DNA from: a virus
IMG/VR virus record: IMGVR_UViG_3300031565_000400
Coordinates: 1-23,066 of that record
DNA: 23,066 nt
Direction: 5' to 3' (one strand)
The notes beneath the pieces were generated by a model that worked only from the letters and a program-made list of their open reading frames with translations, had not been told where the DNA came from and did no database searches. Shown here in pieces: positions 20,791 to 23,066 of the stretch. The translations under genes and the position numbers were made by a program. Numbering within the stretch: position 1 is the stretch's first letter; every line of letters starts with the position of its first letter.

Positions 20791-21186
20791 TTACTGTTGG
20801 TGTTCGTAATCTTTAATGCAAGACATCGCAACGGAAAACAAATGGGTACCAAATTCCTTCTCAACTCCCTTGGACGCCCAATACTTCTCCGATACCATGT
20901 ACGCTTGTTTTTCAACTTTCAGCGCACAATCCATCGAGGAATTATACGTTCCTGCGAGGTATTGCAAGTAGTGTACCAATTCGTGGACGACCGCAGCATT
21001 CCATTCGACGCTGCCTTCGACCAGGGTTTTGTCAATCAAAACCCTGTCCGGGTTCTTCCAACTGTATTCGCCTTGCTTAACACCTAGGTCGGCTTGCATG
21101 ACAATCGGTACCGGGCACTCAGTTTTGACACACATTTCTTGGAAGCCACCAACCTGTATCGCAAAAGTAAGAAGAAGTTCAATCAT
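20791..21186 (-). CDS. Exported HExxH zinc-metallopeptidase-like protein
   Basis: 131 residues. The first 16 are hydrophobic and look like a signal peptide (MIELLLTFAIQVGGF). VVHELVHYLQ carries the zinc motif H68-E69-x-x-H72; a third ligand is not obvious. Length and the HELVHYLQ sequence match small DUF6647-type proteins of phages. Four Cys (CVKTEC, DC, SC) suggest disulfides in the periplasm. It may act on envelope proteins or during lysis, which is inference. TAGGAGAA ribosome site. Confidence 0.75.
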   Translation of the reverse strand: MIELLLTFAIQVGGFQEMCVKTECPVPIVMQADLGVKQGEYSWKNPDRVLIDKTLVEGSVEWNAAVVHELVHYLQYLAGTYNSSMDCALKVEKQAYMVSEKYWASKGVEKEFGTHLFSVAMSCIKDYEHQQ

Positions 21187-21195
21187 CTGTTTCTC

Positions 21196-21510
21196 CTAGT
21201 ATTGGTTCAGTTCAGGTTTCAGTTCCGCGATCAGCTTGCGTTCTTCGCCGTGCGCTGCAATACGTCCGCGCACTTTGCCGATCAATTCCATCACAAACGC
21301 CTCGGCACCATATTTGCGGATGCTGCGGCAAAATGCCCAATGACGTCCTTCAGTGACTGCGCGACGAACATGTTTCTGCCAGCGCACTTTGAGGGTTTTC
21401 TTCACGCCACCTTTAAGCACGGTGATACCGATATAACGCTCACCGGTTTCACAATTAGCAATCATGTAAATTGCGTGGTTGCGATCATTGCGTACTTTGC
21501 GTTTCACCAT
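21196..21510 (-). CDS. GIY-YIG nuclease, probably stand-alone homing-type
   Basis: 104 residues from ATG 21510. AIYMIANCETGERYIGIT (13-30) is the GIY-YIG pair; KVRWQKHVRRA supplies the arginine R43; GEERKLIAELKPELNQY gives the catalytic glutamate. All key residues are present. It cuts DNA and may be mobile or serve in recombination. The start is 6 bp after the -10 box with no Shine-Dalgarno sequence. First gene of the operon that continues toward 20 kb. Confidence 0.85.
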   Translation of the reverse strand: MVKRKVRNDRNHAIYMIANCETGERYIGITVLKGGVKKTLKVRWQKHVRRAVTEGRHWAFCRSIRKYGAEAFVMELIGKVRGRIAAHGEERKLIAELKPELNQY

Positions 21511-21516
21511 ACATAC

Positions 21517-21545
21517 ATTATACGTTGATCTACCCAAAAATGCAA
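21517..21545 (-). promoter_or_regulatory. Sigma70-like promoter of the GIY-YIG gene
   Basis: Minus strand TTGCAT (21540-21545), 17 bp spacer, perfect TATAAT (21517-21522), then 6 bp to the ATG. Confidence 0.75.
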
Positions 21546-21555
21546 CCAAAACAAG

Positions 21556-21650
21556 AGGTTATATAAGTCATTGATTTATAAGGGTTTACTATAGTTAAAT
21601 TCAGTTTACTTTCAATAGGTTATAAGTCGTTGATTTTGCTATAATTAAAC
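21556..21650. repeat. Pair of imperfect direct repeats between genes
   Basis: AGGTTATATAAGTCATTGAT (from 21556) recurs as AGGTTATAAGTCGTTGAT (from 21617), and TACTATAGTTAAA recurs as TGCTATAATTAAA. Spacing is 61 bp. Function unknown; might be a regulatory site or remnant of a duplicated promoter. Confidence 0.6.
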
Positions 21651-22136
21651 CTTTACAAAGTCAATCCGCGTATTAGTATCGTGGATGTTAACGGTTCGAT
21701 TTCCCACCATGTCGTCTAATAGGACAATATGCTTATTAGCAAATTCACGGGCCTTTAATTTAATCCAATCCTCTAAGGATCGATCCTTACCCCACATAGG
21801 ACAAAAGTCCCACAGGTCAATCTTCTGCAAATTAAATCCTTTAAGTTCGCATACAGCATCGATCATTTCTTTTACAGTAATGACGTCTACAAAGTTGAGA
21901 TTAAATTCATCCTCTAACCAAAACTTTGTTTCAGTATTAAAAATAATACGATCCCTATCATCCCAAATTGCAAAGGACCACACTGTAGCATCCAATGGAC
22001 GGTTGTGCCTTGAATGCTCAAAATGCTCAGCTAGCAATTCAACAACACGGTGTTTAGGACCGAGCGTATTAGTCCCCCAGGTATCAATAAGGGTTCTTTC
22101 GAGGTCGACAAATAGGTGTTTTGATAGATGTGCCAT
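21645..22136 (-). CDS. HAD-like phosphatase
   Basis: 163 residues. LFVDLERTLIDTW (residues 8-20) is motif I, with D11 as nucleophile and E13 in place of the more usual second Asp. VLLDDMVGNRT (138-148) is motif IV with two Asp. FAIWDDRDRIIF and KHIVLL frame the core. Such phage proteins remove phosphate from nucleotides or nucleic-acid ends; the substrate is unknown. The ATG lies 6 bp after the -10 box and lacks a Shine-Dalgarno sequence. Confidence 0.75.
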   Translation of the reverse strand: MAHLSKHLFVDLERTLIDTWGTNTLGPKHRVVELLAEHFEHSRHNRPLDATVWSFAIWDDRDRIIFNTETKFWLEDEFNLNFVDVITVKEMIDAVCELKGFNLQKIDLWDFCPMWGKDRSLEDWIKLKAREFANKHIVLLDDMVGNRTVNIHDTNTRIDFVKV

Positions 22137-22142
22137 CCTAAC

Positions 22143-22171
22143 ATTTTACTTAAAAAATGCTAGGATGTCAA
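22143..22171 (-). promoter_or_regulatory. Sigma70-like promoter of the HAD gene
   Basis: Minus strand TTGACA (22166-22171), 17 bp spacer, TAAAAT (22143-22148), then 6 bp to the ATG at 22136. Confidence 0.75.
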
Positions 22172-22198
22172 CAACTATTAACTATTTGATTTTAAAGA

Positions 22199-23066
22199 CT
22201 ATTGCAGTTGGATTTTCTTGACCAGGCCAGCTGAGAAATAATTTTCATACTTATCATATACTTGCTCAGTCATTTGCTTAAATTTCTCAATTTCAGCCTC
22301 AGGAAGATCTACAACGTCAATGTCATCCTTAGCGCAACGTGCTTGAACTAATTCGATATCTTCCAAACTAATTGCACGTTCGTACCTTGCAGCATTTTCT
22401 GCGGCTGTTTGGATTTTATCTTGCGTGTCTTTATTTAGGCTATCCCAAAATTCAGTGTTAACAATAATTGAGGTTAGGAATAAACTATGCTTGGTGTCGT
22501 TAATAAATCCACAGGCTTCATTCTGCTTTAGTGCATAGAAACGTGGGTAAGTACTTTCACCACCTTCAATTTCACCATCCTTGACAGCATTGGTAATCGC
22601 TTCTAATTCCATTACTACTGGATCTGCTCCGATTGCTTTGAGAATATCTATAGCGACTGGACTTCTATTAGAACGTACTTTTAGTCCTTTGAAATCATCC
22701 ATGTTATTAATTTGTTTAGTGGCCGGAATCATTCTATATCCACCACTGTAAGTAAATGCTAATCCTTTTACATTACTATCTGTTCCGAGACCGTTAAGTA
22801 ATCCCTTACCAATTTCTCCGTCAAGGACTCTTGCTGCATGTTCGTGATCCTTAAATAAGAATGGAAGATCTAATACATGCATGTCCTTCGAATATCTTTC
22901 TCCCAACCAAACGGTGTACATTTGGCTCATTTCAATATCGCCCGATTCCATTAAATCTAATAGATCGTGTTTTGTAATTTTCTTTCCACCGTGGTATTTG
23001 TTGCCGTATTCGCTCAATGTCATAATTTCAAATTCCATTAAGCCTGGCATTGTAACGCTCAACTCT
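22199..23066 (-). CDS. TRAP transporter solute-binding protein (DctP-like), N-terminus outside window
   Basis: At least 288 residues; the frame is open to the window edge, and by family length about 20-40 N-terminal residues, including any signal peptide, are missing. GDIEMSQMYTVWLGE, LPFLFKDHEHAARVL and NMDDFKGLKVRSNRSPVAID, then GADPVVMELEAITNAVKDGE and IEGGESTYPRFYAL, are the conserved DctP blocks. Family members bind carboxylic acids in the periplasm and deliver them to a TRAP membrane pair. No membrane subunits are visible here, so it would work with host subunits or change uptake during infection. Followed within 63 bp by the HAD gene. Confidence 0.88.
   Translation of the reverse strand, partial: ELSVTMPGLMEFEIMTLSEYGNKYHGGKKITKHDLLDLMESGDIEMSQMYTVWLGERYSKDMHVLDLPFLFKDHEHAARVLDGEIGKGLLNGLGTDSNVKGLAFTYSGGYRMIPATKQINNMDDFKGLKVRSNRSPVAIDILKAIGADPVVMELEAITNAVKDGEIEGGESTYPRFYALKQNEACGFINDTKHSLFLTSIIVNTEFWDSLNKDTQDKIQTAAENAARYERAISLEDIELVQARCAKDDIDVVDLPEAEIEKFKQMTEQVYDKYENYFSAGLVKKIQLQ

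Noticed and set aside
21685-22221. 178-codon plus-strand frame opposite the HAD gene
   Set aside because: Composition is typical shadow sequence (Ser/Thr/Ile-rich); the opposite strand carries HAD motifs and a promoter.
1-23066. CRISPR array, insertion sequence or attachment site
   Set aside because: I saw no regularly spaced repeats, transposase motifs or terminal inverted repeats; the only repeats are the 93-bp tandem copy and the short intergenic pair.

Overview
This window reads as part of a large, AT-rich, tailed-phage genome with T4-like traits. It holds about 45 short, tightly packed genes with ATGA or TAATG overlaps, a T4/T7-type ATP-dependent DNA ligase, AATAAATA/TATAAATA late-promoter-like boxes and many small unknown proteins. 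No host housekeeping genes are seen. A circularly permuted (two-piece) tmRNA and a TRAP-type solute-binding protein point to an alphaproteobacterial, probably aquatic, host. This is inference: permuted tmRNA also occurs in cyanobacteria and some betaproteobacteria.

Layout. 1-1251 (minus): small membrane and Trp-rich proteins and an HTH protein with its own promoter and terminator. 1338-3973 (minus): a SLOG-like nucleotide-binding protein, small unknowns and DNA ligase behind a clear promoter. 4066-9348 (minus): a long early-type operon. It starts with a cREC-type phosphate-processing receiver domain protein, continues with a DHH phosphoesterase and a run of small membrane proteins sharing an ILK tail, and ends in the permuted tmRNA and a terminator. 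9437-14614: a late-type block, mainly on the plus strand. It holds a B12-binding radical SAM enzyme interrupted by a 132-residue mini-intein. Four further genes (nucleotidyltransferase, ART-like protein, P-loop kinase, ADP-ribosyltransferase-like protein) begin with short leaders ending in an L/I-x-E motif. 14606-21510 (minus): many small unknowns, an RNA/DNA-binding-like Lys/Ala-rich protein, zinc-ribbon and WGR-like proteins, a secreted HExxH protein and a GIY-YIG nuclease. 21645-23066 (minus): a HAD-like phosphatase and a TRAP solute-binding protein cut by the window edge.

How it may work together. The minus-strand genes look early: sigma70-like -35/-10 boxes with exactly 17 bp spacing occur seven times. 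In four of them the start codon lies 5-6 bp after the -10 box, implying leaderless mRNA. The central block carries phage-late-type boxes. Its short leaders resemble T4 capsid-targeting sequences, so these enzymes may be packaged in the head and injected to act on host RNA, protein or nucleotides. The tmRNA would act on stalled ribosomes with its own unusually long tag. Three possible nucleotide-signal proteins (cREC, DHH, SLOG-like) could counter host cyclic-nucleotide defence.
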